A DNA stretch of 64,000 bases from positions 1,612,001-1,676,000 of the forward strand of contig OY820613.1 in the NCBI GenBank assembly GCA_963681975.1, written 5' to 3'. Below the pieces are notes generated by a model, which saw nothing but the letters and a program-made list of their open reading frames with translations, was not told the origin of the DNA and did no database searches. The translations under genes and the position numbers were made by a program. This document shows, one piece after another, positions 18,477 to 27,676 of this stretch (positions are counted from its first letter, which is position 1; each line of letters opens with the position of its first letter). This DNA is from JANELJ01 sp024511395 (GTDB taxonomy: Bacteria > Pseudomonadota > Gammaproteobacteria > GRL18).

Positions 18477-19820
18477 TCAAGCCAGGTTTAAAGCAGCTGA
18501 TTGCCCCGGTTTGATAAAAGACCCCATCAAACCGGAAATAATTTTGAACCACAAAAGCCGGAGCTTATTGAGGAGCTTTCTTAAGTTATGTCCAGCGGCT
18601 ACCATAACCACATTAATGGCATCACCGACTGCACCTTTGAGGTAGCAGCGGTCTAAACGGCCATCGTTTTTCATATGACCGATTTCAGGCTCAATCGCAC
18701 TACGCCGTTTTAATGCCTTTTTAATACTTCGGGTAACGCCTCGCTTCTGACCTGAGATAAAAACTTTCGTATCTTTTACTTCATGTCCACGATAACCCCG
18801 GTCAACAAAGCACTGTTCCGGTTGTACGGCTGTAAACTGTTTTATCTGTTCCAGTTGTGGCAGCAAGGTATGTCCATCATAAGGATTGCCCGGACAACTT
18901 TGAGCGCCAATAACAAAGCCTTCCTTGTTAGTTACCGCGATACTGGCTTTAACACCAAATTCATAAGGCTTATGAGCTTTGCCTTTACTGATACACTCAA
19001 CTTCAGGAGCATGTAAACTGTAAAGCTTGTTCTTACTGTGCTGCTCCTGCTCAATCAGTTTCTGAGCCTGTTTTAGAGCTACTTCAAACAATGACTGAAT
19101 ATCGACAGAATAATTGGGCAGTTGTCGTTCAATATCCCGTTTAACACGACCTAAACGGGATTTCAGTTTATTGTTCATTTTCTTCATGCGTTTAAACTGT
19201 TTTGCATGAGCATAACGACTGGCCATTAGTACATATTGCGGCCCAACCCGATTATAGTTCTGGCGCAGTTTAATACCGTGCTCTTTGGACAGTTTAATCA
19301 GGTTTTCTCTGGCTTTGTTCAGGAGCTTTGAATCGGTTGGAAAAGCGATGTTCTTTTCCTGTACGGTAGTATCTACCGTGACTTTCTTTAAACTGCCAGG
19401 CTTGATAGTTTTACTCTTTAGTCCGGCTTTAATGGTTTCAATCAGTAATTTTTCACTGCCTGACTTACCTGGCCGGTTACGCCATTTGGTCATGGTCGTA
19501 GGGTGTATGGGCATCTTATGCTGAAAGTATTCTTCTCCACAAAAATATTGCCAGTACGGATTTTCTGTCCAGCCTTTTACTACCTGTTCATCCGATAAAT
19601 CATGCAGGTGTTTCAGGTAATGCAATCCTGCAATCAATCGAGTGCGTATGGCAGGAGCACCTTTAGTGGATACAAACAGAGCACCCCATTCTTTATCAGG
19701 ACTTTCCCGGTCTATGTGTTTTGATAACTTAATCAACTCATGGTTTATGTCCAGCATGTTTTCAGGGCGCATCCTGAACAGGTCTTCCTGAGGTATTTTT
19801 GGCTGTTTCTCTGGCTTCAT
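18477..19820 (-). CDS. IS5-family transposase, copy 1 (full length)
   Basis: A 447-residue transposase with an N-terminal DUF772 region (RTRLIAGLHYLKHLHDLSDE) and a DDE_Tnp_1 catalytic domain. Visible catalytic blocks are KKVTVDTTVQ, FVDRGYRGHE and IEPEIGHMKNDGRLDRC. The reading frame is intact, but the nested IS at 19860 separates it from its own terminal 5' end. A very basic stretch (KRMKKMNNKLKSRLGRVKRDI) lies mid-protein. Confidence 0.92.
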   Translation of the reverse strand: MKPEKQPKIPQEDLFRMRPENMLDINHELIKLSKHIDRESPDKEWGALFVSTKGAPAIRTRLIAGLHYLKHLHDLSDEQVVKGWTENPYWQYFCGEEYFQHKMPIHPTTMTKWRNRPGKSGSEKLLIETIKAGLKSKTIKPGSLKKVTVDTTVQEKNIAFPTDSKLLNKARENLIKLSKEHGIKLRQNYNRVGPQYVLMASRYAHAKQFKRMKKMNNKLKSRLGRVKRDIERQLPNYSVDIQSLFEVALKQAQKLIEQEQHSKNKLYSLHAPEVECISKGKAHKPYEFGVKASIAVTNKEGFVIGAQSCPGNPYDGHTLLPQLEQIKQFTAVQPEQCFVDRGYRGHEVKDTKVFISGQKRGVTRSIKKALKRRSAIEPEIGHMKNDGRLDRCYLKGAVGDAINVVMVAAGHNLRKLLNKLRLLWFKIISGLMGSFIKPGQSAALNLA

Positions 19821-19859
19821 TCTGGTCTGGAAATTTGCAAGGTAATAAGGCTTATTTTA

Positions 19860-21188
19860 GTTCAACCTGAATAATACCGTTTTAAGCCTGACCTCAAGCC
19901 AGGTTTAAAGCAGCAGATTGCTCCGGTTTGATAAAACACCCCATCAAACCGGAAATAATTTTGAGCCACAAAAGCCGGAGCTTATTGAGGATCTTTCTTA
20001 AGTTATGACCAGCGGCTACCATAACCACATTAATGGCATCACCGACTGCACCTTTCAGATAGCAGCGGTCTAAACGGCCATCATTTTTCATATGACCAAT
20101 TTCAGGCTCAATCGCACTGCGCCGTTTTAATGCCTTTTTAATACTTCGGGTAACGCCTCGCTTCTGACCTGAGATAAAAACTTTCGTATCTTTTACTTCA
20201 TGTCCACGATAACCCCGGTCAACAAAGCACTGTTCCGGCTGTACGGCTGTAAACTGTTTTATTTGTTCCAGTTATGGCAGTAGAGTGTGTCCATCATAAG
20301 GATTGCCCGGACAGCTTTGAGCACCAATAACAAAACCTTCCTTGTTGGTTACCGCGATACTGGCTTTAACACCAAATTCATAAGGCTTATGAGCTTTGCC
20401 TTTACTGATACACTCATATTGTTCATTTTCTTCATACGTTTAAACTGTTTTGCATGAGCATAACGACTGGCCATTAACACATATTGTGGCCCAACCCGAT
20501 TATAGTTCTGGTGCAGTTTAATACCGTGCTCTTTGGACAGTTTAACCAGGTTTTCTCTGGCTTTGTTCAGGAGCTTTGAATCGGTTGGAAAAGCGATGTT
20601 CTTTTCCTGTACGGTAGTATCTACCGTGACTTTCTTTAAACTGCCGGGCTTGATAGTTTTACTCTTTAGTCCGGCTTTAATGGTTTCAATCAGTAATTTT
20701 TCACTGCCTGACTTACCTGGCCGGTTACGCCATTTGGTCATGGTCGTAGGGTGTATTGGCATCTTATGCTGAAAGTATTCTTCACCACAGAAATACTGCC
20801 AGTACGGATTTTCTGTCCAGCCTTTTACTACCTGTTCATCTGATAAATCATGAAGGTGTTTCAGGTAATGCAATCCTGCAATCAATCAAGTGCGTATGGC
20901 AGGAGCACCTTTAGTGGATACAAACAGAGCGCCCCATTCTTTATCAGGACTTTCCCGGTCTATGTGTTTTGATAACTTAATCAACTCATGGTTTATGTCC
21001 AGCATGTTTTCAGGGCGCATCCTGAACAGGTCTTCCTGAGGTATTTTTGGCTGTTTCTCTGGCTTCATTCTGGTCTGGAAATTTGCAAGGTAATAAGGCT
21101 TATTTTACCAAAAACCTGCAAATTTAACACCCATAATTCGACAATATTTCCTTATAAATCAATGTGCTATGATTTGTTCAGGTCGGAC
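19860..21188 (-). mobile_element. IS5-family element, copy 2, nested and internally deleted
   Basis: It is inserted in the 5' end of copy 1 with a 7-bp duplication TATTTTA (19853-19859 and 21189-21195). At 1329 bp it is 169 bp shorter than full copies because of one internal deletion near 20415. Both ends are intact. Confidence 0.85.
19894..21068 (-). pseudogene. IS5-family transposase, copy 2 (defective)
   Basis: Relative to the intact copies it has a CGA-to-TGA nonsense change after AIRT (near 20886) and a 169-bp deletion after KRMKKMNN that shifts the frame. A further TAA arises near 20275. The DDE blocks survive only in fragments. Confidence 0.88.
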
Positions 21189-21290
21189 TATTTTACCAAA
21201 AACCTGCAAATTTAACACCCATAATCAAGCAATATTTCCTTATAAATCAATGCGCTATGATTTATTCAGGTCAGACTAATTCGTGTAGAC

Positions 21291-21320
21291 AAAAAAAGCA
21301 CAAGAAATTCAGTCTTGTGC
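21291..21320 (-). terminator. Rho-independent terminator after the DUF2892 gene
   Basis: A perfect 8-bp stem (GCACAAGA / TCTTGTGC) with a 7-nt loop is followed on the minus strand by a run of seven T. It lies about 90 bp beyond the DUF2892 stop and ends the prfC-side transcription unit before the IS5 cluster. Confidence 0.8.
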
Positions 21321-21411
21321 TTTTGATGGGTAAAAGCAGGATAATCAACATGAAAAATTACCCTGTAAGGTCCATCCTCCAGAAAAACCTTATTATTATA
21401 ATTGTTAGATA

Positions 21412-21630
21412 TTAGTTGGAACGCATTTGAAACAGTTCCTGCTCAGATTTCATTCCCAGTTTTTTAAATAACCATTTTGGCGGACAAAAACCGGTAAAAG
21501 AGCTTTGCAGCATATTAAAACCAACAAAAAGAGAAAACCAGGCCCAGTTAATATTCACAAATAAAGTCAGTAAGGTACTGATAATAATCATAACACTGGC
21601 CAGAATAAATACTCCGCGTTCAATAGACAT
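21412..21630 (-). CDS. DUF2892 two-span inner-membrane protein
   Basis: A 72-residue protein with two hydrophobic helices (residues 7-25 and 29-46) and the motif GFCPPKWLFKKLG. It matches the DUF2892 module, also found as the membrane domain of the rhodanese YgaP. Its role is unknown; the family's Cys/Pro motif often goes with sulfur or thiol chemistry. An AAGGAAAC ribosome site precedes the ATG. Confidence 0.8.
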   Translation of the reverse strand: MSIERGVFILASVMIIISTLLTLFVNINWAWFSLFVGFNMLQSSFTGFCPPKWLFKKLGMKSEQELFQMRSN

Positions 21631-21729
21631 AGTTGTTTCCTTTTCAATAATATTTAAACTTATTTGACAAGCACCTAAAAGATTAGTCTTTGGGGCTTAA
21701 TAGTTCAACCTGATGGTTACCGGGCATTG

Positions 21730-23316
21730 TTAATGCTCCCTGGTTTCCATAAACTCAATTTCAGGCCAGCGCTCCATAGTCAGGTTCAGATTAACCCGGG
21801 TCGGTGCAATATAGGTTAAATCCCCGGCACCATCCAGCGCAAGATTATCACTAAGTTTCTTTTTAAATTCTTCCAGTTTATTCTCATCTTCACAGGCTAC
21901 CCATCGGGCAGTCTGGACATTGACAGGCTCAAAATCACAGTCCACCTTGTACTCCGTTTTAAGACGTTCCTTGACCACATCAAACTGCAGAATACCCACG
22001 GCACCCAGGATGAGGTCATTATTATTAAATGGCTTAAATAGCTGGGTAGCACCTTCTTCACTGAGCTGTTCCAGCCCTTTTAATAAGGCTTTCATACGCA
22101 TGGGATCTCTGAGCCGGGCACGGCGAAACAATTCGGGGGCAAAGTTGGGGATACCGGTAAACTTAAGTTCCTCACTCTGAGTAAAGGTATCACCGATACG
22201 GATAGTGCCGTGATTATGCAGGCCGATAATATCACCAGAATAAGCCGTTTCTACATGGGAGCGATCCTGGGCCATAAAGGTAATGGCATTGGCTACCTGG
22301 ACATCCTTACCAATACGCACATGACGCATTTTCATGCCCCTTTCGTATTTCCCTGAACAGATCCGCATAAAGGCGACCCGGTCACGATGCTGGGGATCCA
22401 TATTGGCCTGGATTTTAAATACAAAGCCGGTCATTTTATCTTCTGCAGCATCAACAACTCGGGTTAAAGTGGCACGATTCTGCGGGGGTGGTGCATAATC
22501 AACAAAAGCATCCAGCATTTCATCCACACCAAAGTTATTAATGGCCGAGCCGAAAAATACCGGGGTTAATTCACCGGCCAGAAACAGCTCCAGATCAAAT
22601 TCATTACTGGCACCGCGAACCAGTTCCACTTCTTCACGAAGTTCTTCGGCCTGATCGCCAATCAGTTCATCCAGACGGGGATTATCAAGCCCTTCAATGA
22701 CTTCACCGGACTGAATCTTGCCTCCATGAGTTGAAGAAAACATGTGAATCTTATCGTTATAAAGATGGTAAACCCCTTTAAAACACTTACCCATACCTAT
22801 AGGCCAGGTGATAGGAGCACAGGCAATTTTAAGAACTTCTTCCACCTCATCCATTAAATCAATGGGATCACGCCCTTCCCTGTCTAATTTGTTAATAAAG
22901 GTTAGAATCGGGGTATCACGCAGACGGCAGACTTCCATTAATTTAACGGTACGCTGTTCCACGCCCTTGGCCACATCAATAACCATCAGAGCGGAGTCTA
23001 CAGCAGTCAGGGTACGGTAGGTATCTTCAGAGAAATCTTCATGTCCCGGTGTATCGAGCAGGTTGATAATGCATTCTTTATAAGGGAACTGCATAACGGA
23101 TGAAGTGACGGAGATACCCCGTTCCTTTTCCATATCCATCCAGTCTGATGTTGCATGACGTGCCGCCTTTCTGCCTTTAACCGTACCGGCCATCTGAATG
23201 GCACCACCATACAGGAGCAGCTTTTCAGTCAGGGTTGTTTTACCCGCATCCGGGTGAGAGATGATAGCAAAGGTCCTTCGCTTATTGATTTCATTGAGAA
23301 AATCTTGGTTTGCCAT
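21730..23316 (-). CDS. prfC: Peptide chain release factor 3
   Basis: A 528-residue translational GTPase that recycles RF1 and RF2 from the ribosome. Visible motifs are the P-loop [11 protein letters not shown]2/G3 [12 protein letters not shown] and G4 NKLDRE; the C-terminal TREH matches the family end. The 5' end of prfC is the known chromosomal attachment site of SXT/R391-family ICEs, and an SXT-like setR region starts right upstream. The first residues ([14 protein letters not shown]) may therefore be supplied by the element, with the conserved [10 protein letters not shown] segment spanning attR. That assignment is inference from known SXT biology. Confidence 0.95.
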   Translation of the reverse strand: MANQDFLNEINKRRTFAIISHPDAGKTTLTEKLLLYGGAIQMAGTVKGRKAARHATSDWMDMEKERGISVTSSVMQFPYKECIINLLDTPGHEDFSEDTYRTLTAVDSALMVIDVAKGVEQRTVKLMEVCRLRDTPILTFINKLDREGRDPIDLMDEVEEVLKIACAPITWPIGMGKCFKGVYHLYNDKIHMFSSTHGGKIQSGEVIEGLDNPRLDELIGDQAEELREEVELVRGASNEFDLELFLAGELTPVFFGSAINNFGVDEMLDAFVDYAPPPQNRATLTRVVDAAEDKMTGFVFKIQANMDPQHRDRVAFMRICSGKYERGMKMRHVRIGKDVQVANAITFMAQDRSHVETAYSGDIIGLHNHGTIRIGDTFTQSEELKFTGIPNFAPELFRRARLRDPMRMKALLKGLEQLSEEGATQLFKPFNNNDLILGAVGILQFDVVKERLKTEYKVDCDFEPVNVQTARWVACEDENKLEEFKKKLSDNLALDGAGDLTYIAPTRVNLNLTMERWPEIEFMETREH

Positions 23317-23330
23317 GTATAAATTCTTTT
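23240..23330. other. Probable attR junction of an SXT/R391-type ICE at the prfC 5' end
   Basis: SXT/R391 elements recombine in the first codons of prfC, near the [10 protein letters not shown] coding region, and provide a new 5' end and promoter. Here prfC keeps an intact frame and the next genes upstream are SetR-like and Cro-like. The exact 17-bp core cannot be fixed without the other junction, which is not in the window. Confidence 0.5.
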
Positions 23331-23572
23331 AGTTTGTACACGGATTTGTACACACTTTTGGAAGTACTCTCTTTTCAGTTCTTCGCTTGTCAAATCCGTC
23401 GTGTTAATCGTAATTGGCCGCTATTTTCGCTGATCTTGACTTTATAAACAATCAATGCTTATCTAATAGGTTACCATTTACTCTCAGCGTGCGCCAATGC
23501 TCAGTTGTAGCTGTTTGCAATCGTTGCTTCTTCAGCTCATGAACAACTGTGGCTAAACCACAAATTCCTTCG
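23331..23572. other. Intergenic region between prfC and the setR-like gene
   Basis: A 250-bp gap with no convincing reading frame. It contains a TTTGTACAC motif repeated near 23334 and 23347. It must hold the promoter now driving prfC. Nothing else was recognised. Confidence 0.4.
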
Positions 23573-24220
23573 CTACCAAAAATCGATGATAGCTTGTTTA
23601 ACAACGCCAATAATTGAGCAGTTGCCGTTGATCGGTATTGCTGGATATTGTGGATTGAGAGGCTTCAAATATTTTTGCTCACCATCCAAGACTAATTGTT
23701 TAAAGGTTGCTTCTCTTGAATCGTCAAGCCGCGCTACAACCAATGAACCAGATGAGTAAGGAGCATCAGGATCTACAACTATAACAGCACCTTCTGGTAT
23801 TGATTTTTTGCCGCTTGGATTTTCCATACTGTCGCCTTTCACGCGCAGTGCGAAACAACCTTCATGTGCTTTCCCAGTGACTTCACGCCACTCCTCTGCA
23901 TCTTCAAAGGCAAATCCCTCCGCTATTTCAGTCCAATCCCCAGCCTGAACCCAATTAATAAGAGGAATACTCCCTTTAATATCAGGCCCGACTTCTACAT
24001 TACCGCCCCCCAAGCCAATCTCGCCATCACCTGTGGCGAGCCAATGAGCATTCACGCGAAGCGCCTCCGCGATCTGCATGGTGTAACGAGACCTAGCCGA
24101 TTTACCAGAGCAAATCTGGCTGATCGACTGCTGTTTGATACCAATGCGACGAGCCAACTCAGACTGAGTCACCCCAGTAAGCTGCAAGGCATGGTTTAGT
24201 CGTTCGGATAAAGTTTTCAT
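23573..24220 (-). CDS. setR: SetR-like CI-type repressor (HTH plus S24 autoprotease)
   Basis: A 215-residue protein, the length reported for SXT SetR. Residues 5-60 form an HTH_3 domain (TQSELARRIGIKQQSISQICSG). A LexA/CI S24 domain follows with the cleavage dipeptide Ala93-Gly94 (VQAGDW), nucleophile Ser131 (GDSMENP) and general base Lys174 (ATFKQL). It should repress the divergent cro-side promoter and the setCD activators, and self-cleave on RecA activation. Four palindromic operators lie directly upstream. Position next to prfC plus downstream setD/setC-like genes argues for SXT/R391 rather than an ordinary prophage. Confidence 0.8.
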   Translation of the reverse strand: MKTLSERLNHALQLTGVTQSELARRIGIKQQSISQICSGKSARSRYTMQIAEALRVNAHWLATGDGEIGLGGGNVEVGPDIKGSIPLINWVQAGDWTEIAEGFAFEDAEEWREVTGKAHEGCFALRVKGDSMENPSGKKSIPEGAVIVVDPDAPYSSGSLVVARLDDSREATFKQLVLDGEQKYLKPLNPQYPAIPINGNCSIIGVVKQAIIDFW

Positions 24221-24231
24221 AAGCCCGTATT

Positions 24232-24326
24232 CTACAAATAAAACTGTAGCCTTTCAACAATTTTAACTGTTGACTTTCCTACAGTTTAAACTGTAACATT
24301 TAATCTTGTAACAGTTTTTATTGTAA
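24232..24326. promoter_or_regulatory. Four SetR/Cro operator-like palindromes in the divergent switch region
   Basis: Four 18-bp near-palindromes occupy the gap between the repressor and cro-like genes, at 24232-24249, 24255-24272, 24279-24296 and 24309-24326. A representative core is CTACAGTTTAAACTGTAA. The shared pattern is an ACA half-site, a T/A-rich centre and a TGT half-site. Centres are 23, 24 and 30 bp apart. SXT has a comparable set of four SetR operators in the same place, so these are the probable binding sites for both repressors. Confidence 0.75.
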
Positions 24327-24337
24327 TAGAAGACGGT

Positions 24338-24589
24338 ATGGAAGTGTTCAACACGACACAAAAACATCTCCGCCGTGCCATTGACTTGGTCGGCGGGCAA
24401 TCAGCATTAGCGCGAGCCATCAACTCAAAACAGCAAAACGTCTGGTTTTGGTTGAATAAATCAGGACGTGTTCCCGCTGAATTCGTTTTACCCATCGAAC
24501 AAGCTACGCAAGGACAGGTAACCCGATCTCAGTTAAGACCGGATATCTATCCCGAAGGCCAAAGCGAGCTGAAAGCCAGTAACCAGTAG
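24338..24589 (+). CDS. Cro-like (YdaS-type) transcriptional regulator
   Basis: An 83-residue protein with a compact HTH (HLRRAIDLVGGQSALARAINSKQQNVWFWLNKSGRVPAE). It is the first gene transcribed away from the repressor, across the operators, so it should play the Cro role of favouring ICE induction. The short C-terminal tail has no recognised domain. Confidence 0.78.
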   Translation: MEVFNTTQKHLRRAIDLVGGQSALARAINSKQQNVWFWLNKSGRVPAEFVLPIEQATQGQVTRSQLRPDIYPEGQSELKASNQ

Positions 24590-24644
24590 GATTAAGGGCA
24601 AGTAATGGTCAGCATTTTACGTAAACACAGAAGCGAGTACCTCC

Positions 24645-25514
24645 ATGCGTGATTATGGCAAGGTCTATACCCGCTTTTGGCTAAAGCAAAACGTTTTGTC
24701 CTGGAGTGACTCTGCGAAGTTGCTAGGACTGTATTTGCTTACATGCCCACATTGTAATTTGCTTGGCTGCTTTCGGTTGCCGATTGGTTACGTTGCTTCT
24801 GACTTGAACTGGGATGATCAACAGGTTGCCAAGGCTCTAAATGAGTTAGAACAAGATCAGTTCCTGATTCGTTGCGAGGAATCCGGTTGGACTTTGATTC
24901 GGAGCTTTCTGAAGCACAACCCAATCGAAAACCCAAACCAAGGTAAGGCAGCCTTTCGGTTGTTTAAAGATGTACCTGCCGACTTCGTTGGTATGGCATC
25001 GCTTTTGAAATCTCTTGCCGCTTTTCAAGCTCGGCTACCAGAAGAATTTTCATCATTGTTTATGCCTGATGGCAACCCGGTAAGGGACTCTCAACGGTCG
25101 GATGACTCTGAGAGAAGCAATAAACCAACAGTTAAAACTGTTGACCACATACAGTTTGAAGACTTCTGGGATGTACAAATACGCAAAGAAAAAAAAGCGA
25201 AAGCCAAAGAAGAATGGCTACGCATGGGCCTCAATGAAGAGCATGAACTCGCCTTGGAAGTGCTAACACGCTGGAAAGAGCAACGAGACAAACGATTGCA
25301 GTATCAAGATCGGACTAAGACCCCTATGCCACATAACTGGCTTTTAAACCGGCAATGGGAAGACGAGTACGTTCGCATTGATGAAGTACAGCAATCATCG
25401 ACGAGCCTAAAGGGCAGCAATCACCAATTGAATATTGAAGAAAGCAATCGTCGCATCGCTGAAAGCTGGGCCGGACCAGGTATTCGGGAGGTTCGTTCAA
25501 GTGCAGGAGGTTGA
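24645..25514 (+). CDS. Phage/ICE replication-initiation-like protein
   Basis: The 289-residue protein begins with a winged-helix-like N-terminus (KVYTRFWLKQNVLSW... LGLYLLTCPHCNLLGCFRLP), seen in phage O-like and DnaD-like replication proteins. A charged, Lys-rich linker and a C-terminal region with HNWLLNRQWED follow. I place it by analogy only. It is the second gene after cro in the SXT-like module, and the next gene overlaps its end. Confidence 0.55.
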   Translation: MRDYGKVYTRFWLKQNVLSWSDSAKLLGLYLLTCPHCNLLGCFRLPIGYVASDLNWDDQQVAKALNELEQDQFLIRCEESGWTLIRSFLKHNPIENPNQGKAAFRLFKDVPADFVGMASLLKSLAAFQARLPEEFSSLFMPDGNPVRDSQRSDDSERSNKPTVKTVDHIQFEDFWDVQIRKEKKAKAKEEWLRMGLNEEHELALEVLTRWKEQRDKRLQYQDRTKTPMPHNWLLNRQWEDEYVRIDEVQQSSTSLKGSNHQLNIEESNRRIAESWAGPGIREVRSSAGG

Positions 25515-26163
25515 TAAACGCGAGTTTGCTGAAGTTTGGGGAGCAGCTTGGGCCATGTATGGCAAAAGCGTATCACCGCAATTGCTATCCATCGCATTTG
25601 AAGCCCTTCGTGCTTATAGCATTGAAGAAGTGCGAATCGGTCTGACTCGGCATGTTCAATCACCGGATACTGGGCAATTTTTTTCAAAGCCCGCTGACGT
25701 CATCAAGCATATCGATGGCAACTCGGGGTCAAGAGCCATGGTTGCTTGGAACAAAGTTGACAAGGCTGTTCGTCAGGTTGGCGCTTGGACATCCGTGATG
25801 TTTGACGATGCACTTATCCACCGCGTGATTTCAGACATGGGGGGATGGGTTGAACTCTGCAAAGTTGATGACAGGGAATACCCCTTTAAGCAAAAAGAGT
25901 TTTTAACACGCTACCAGGCTTACTTGCTGCGGGACGAAGTGGGTGAATACCCAAGGCTATTACAGGGTATTGCAGACCATCAGAACCAGCAAAAAGGATT
26001 TGATATGCAAGCGCCTGTTGCCGTGGGTGACTGGTCAAAAGCGGCACAAGTTTACACGAGAGGCATCGCCAATTTTAGCGCAGTGCCTTTGAAAAGAATA
26101 AGCCCGAAAGCCATTCAGGCGCTTCTCGGAAATCAATTAGAGGACAAAAATGAAAACCATTAA
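25501..26163 (+). CDS. ICE-conserved hypothetical protein of the SetR region
   Basis: I prefer the GTG at 25501 because GGGAGG lies 9 bp upstream; an in-frame TTG at 25435 would overlap the previous gene by 80 bp. The 220-residue protein is helical and rich in aromatic residues, with no motif I can name with certainty. It overlaps the preceding gene by 14 bp and the next by 14 bp, so it belongs to a coupled operon. A role alongside the replication-like protein is possible. Confidence 0.6.
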   Translation: MQEVDKREFAEVWGAAWAMYGKSVSPQLLSIAFEALRAYSIEEVRIGLTRHVQSPDTGQFFSKPADVIKHIDGNSGSRAMVAWNKVDKAVRQVGAWTSVMFDDALIHRVISDMGGWVELCKVDDREYPFKQKEFLTRYQAYLLRDEVGEYPRLLQGIADHQNQQKGFDMQAPVAVGDWSKAAQVYTRGIANFSAVPLKRISPKAIQALLGNQLEDKNENH

Positions 26164-26698
26164 AGCAAAAACCGTTGCCCTAGTGATAGCCATGGCCGCA
26201 AGCACTTCAGTCTATGCGTTTCCAGGCTATCAGTGGGAAAAAGCAGCACAAAGTGTTGGTATTGATCCAGTCATGCTCTACGCCGTTGCCTTGGCTGAGT
26301 CGGCCTCACATCGAGGTCTTAACATGACCAGTCCATGGCCATACGCAATTCGCAATGGTTCAAACGCAACCTACGCCAAATCTAAGACAGAAGCGGAGCA
26401 ACTGTTAAACCAGGCACTTCAAGAGAGTGAAAAATACCAGCTCGATATTGGCCTTATGCAAATCAATTTGCATTGGCATGGGTATCGAGTGAGCTCAGCA
26501 GCAGAACTGCTAGACCCCATCACCAACCTTACTGTCGGCTCCAGTATTTTGGCCGAAGCAATCAAGTCTTCACCAAACGATTTAGAGCTTGGCATAGGCC
26601 GCTATCACAGTTGGAACGAAGAGCGTGCACGCTGGTATGGGCAAAGAGTGCTTTCTATCTATCGCAATATTTTACATGAACTGGAGGTCCGTCAATGA
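26150..26698 (+). CDS. Secreted lytic transglycosylase (SLT-like)
   Basis: A 182-residue protein with a signal peptide (residues 1-22, ending SVYAF). An SLT-type lysozyme fold follows: catalytic Glu in YAVALAESAS, then the DIGLMQINLHWHG block and the GRYHSWNEERA tail. It should cut peptidoglycan strands, which conjugative elements need to pass their transfer apparatus. It lies immediately before the setD-like gene and overlaps it by 4 bp. Confidence 0.85.
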   Translation: MKTIKAKTVALVIAMAASTSVYAFPGYQWEKAAQSVGIDPVMLYAVALAESASHRGLNMTSPWPYAIRNGSNATYAKSKTEAEQLLNQALQESEKYQLDIGLMQINLHWHGYRVSSAAELLDPITNLTVGSSILAEAIKSSPNDLELGIGRYHSWNEERARWYGQRVLSIYRNILHELEVRQ

Positions 26699-26994
26699 CA
26701 ACCAATCAACAAGACTTCTATCAATTAAATTTTGCGTACCTACACGCAGCACGTGAATTAGCGCGAATTGATCCGCAAGAAGCGGTCTTGCGCTTTGGAC
26801 TTACACGCGACGTGGTGGATGCACTGATTAATGCCGGTGTTGACGACCTGCAACGAGTGGCGACCTCATCATTCATGCTGTTTCAACCAAGGGGTAACCA
26901 AAGCCAACTGATTGAGATGGTGAAGAGCAAAGGCACAGGTATCCCAAGAATCGCTTATTTATTATCAACCCTAAACAACAAGGGGGATGCATGA
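26695..26994 (+). CDS. setD: FlhD-like activator subunit (SetD-like)
   Basis: The 99-residue protein resembles FlhD: QLNFAYLHAARELARIDPQEAVLRFGL followed by helices ending FQPRGNQSQLIEM. In SXT/R391 the SetD and SetC proteins form an FlhD4C2-like activator that switches on transfer and excision genes. It overlaps its partner by 4 bp (ATGA), as expected for a complex made in fixed ratio. The symbol is given by analogy. Confidence 0.75.
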   Translation: MTTNQQDFYQLNFAYLHAARELARIDPQEAVLRFGLTRDVVDALINAGVDDLQRVATSSFMLFQPRGNQSQLIEMVKSKGTGIPRIAYLLSTLNNKGDA

Positions 26995-27524
26995 TTGATA
27001 ACCTGTCCAAAAGTGAGCTGTTTACCCGAGCCTCGCTGCTTATTAAGTACGGATTTCGAACGACCATTATCGCGCTCGATACAGGTTTGCCAATCCACAT
27101 TATCAGAAGGCTGCACAAAGAAGTGACTGGCAAGTCACCTTGTCCTGGTCAATTGCCAGAATCTGATGCCATCGTTAAAAGCAGAAGAGCCTTAGTTGAA
27201 GGCTCCCTGCTGATGGCCCTTTATGTCAATATTGGTGGTGATAATGTCTACAAGCAATTAAATATCGATGCTTTGATGAAGGCTTACGATGCTTACTTGG
27301 TTGCAAGAGAAGAGGCAGATCTTCCAGCGGAGATCCCCTGGAAAAAACTGACCATCAATGAAGGTTGGGTTCTAGCTCGTGATTTAAGATCACAGCTTGC
27401 ATCCTTACACCGGTGTCGATGCGGTAGTCTGTATTTGACGGTATCTCAACAGCGCATTCAGCTTAAATGTCCTGTGTGCGAGATTATGGCCGAGCAAACC
27501 ACTAGAGCACTTTTTGAAAACTAA
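26991..27524 (+). CDS. setC: FlhC-like activator subunit (SetC-like)
   Basis: A 177-residue protein with the FlhC fold: helical N-terminus (KSELFTRASLLIKYGFRTTIIALDT) and a C-terminal zinc site built from HRCRCGS and KCPVC. With SetD it should form the master activator of ICE conjugation genes, repressed by SetR. Its targets in the ICE are missing here because the element is truncated 1.5 kb further on. Confidence 0.78.
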   Translation: MIDNLSKSELFTRASLLIKYGFRTTIIALDTGLPIHIIRRLHKEVTGKSPCPGQLPESDAIVKSRRALVEGSLLMALYVNIGGDNVYKQLNIDALMKAYDAYLVAREEADLPAEIPWKKLTINEGWVLARDLRSQLASLHRCRCGSLYLTVSQQRIQLKCPVCEIMAEQTTRALFEN

Positions 27525-27676
27525 CATGCTGATGCATGATTTGATTGTGCACCGACTGTGCACTTAGAGAGTACTAAGATGACAAACTTACTTAAATCTT
27601 TACCAGCACGCTGCTGGGTTATATCACTGGGGCTTTTTCTGGCGACTTTGGCTGTGGCTCATTTTTTTCCCTCAGA

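Larger units (their letters stand above)
18443..21276 (-). mobile_element. IS5-family element, copy 1, interrupted by a nested copy
   Basis: The terminal inverted repeats are GTTCAACCTGAATAA and GTCTGACCTGAATAA. The 6-bp duplication TAATTC is at 18437-18442 and 21277-21282. Subtracting the nested copy (19860-21188) and its 7-bp duplication leaves exactly 1498 bp, the length of the three other full copies in the window. The promoter-proximal 5' end of this copy therefore lies at 21189-21276, beyond the nested element. Confidence 0.88.
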
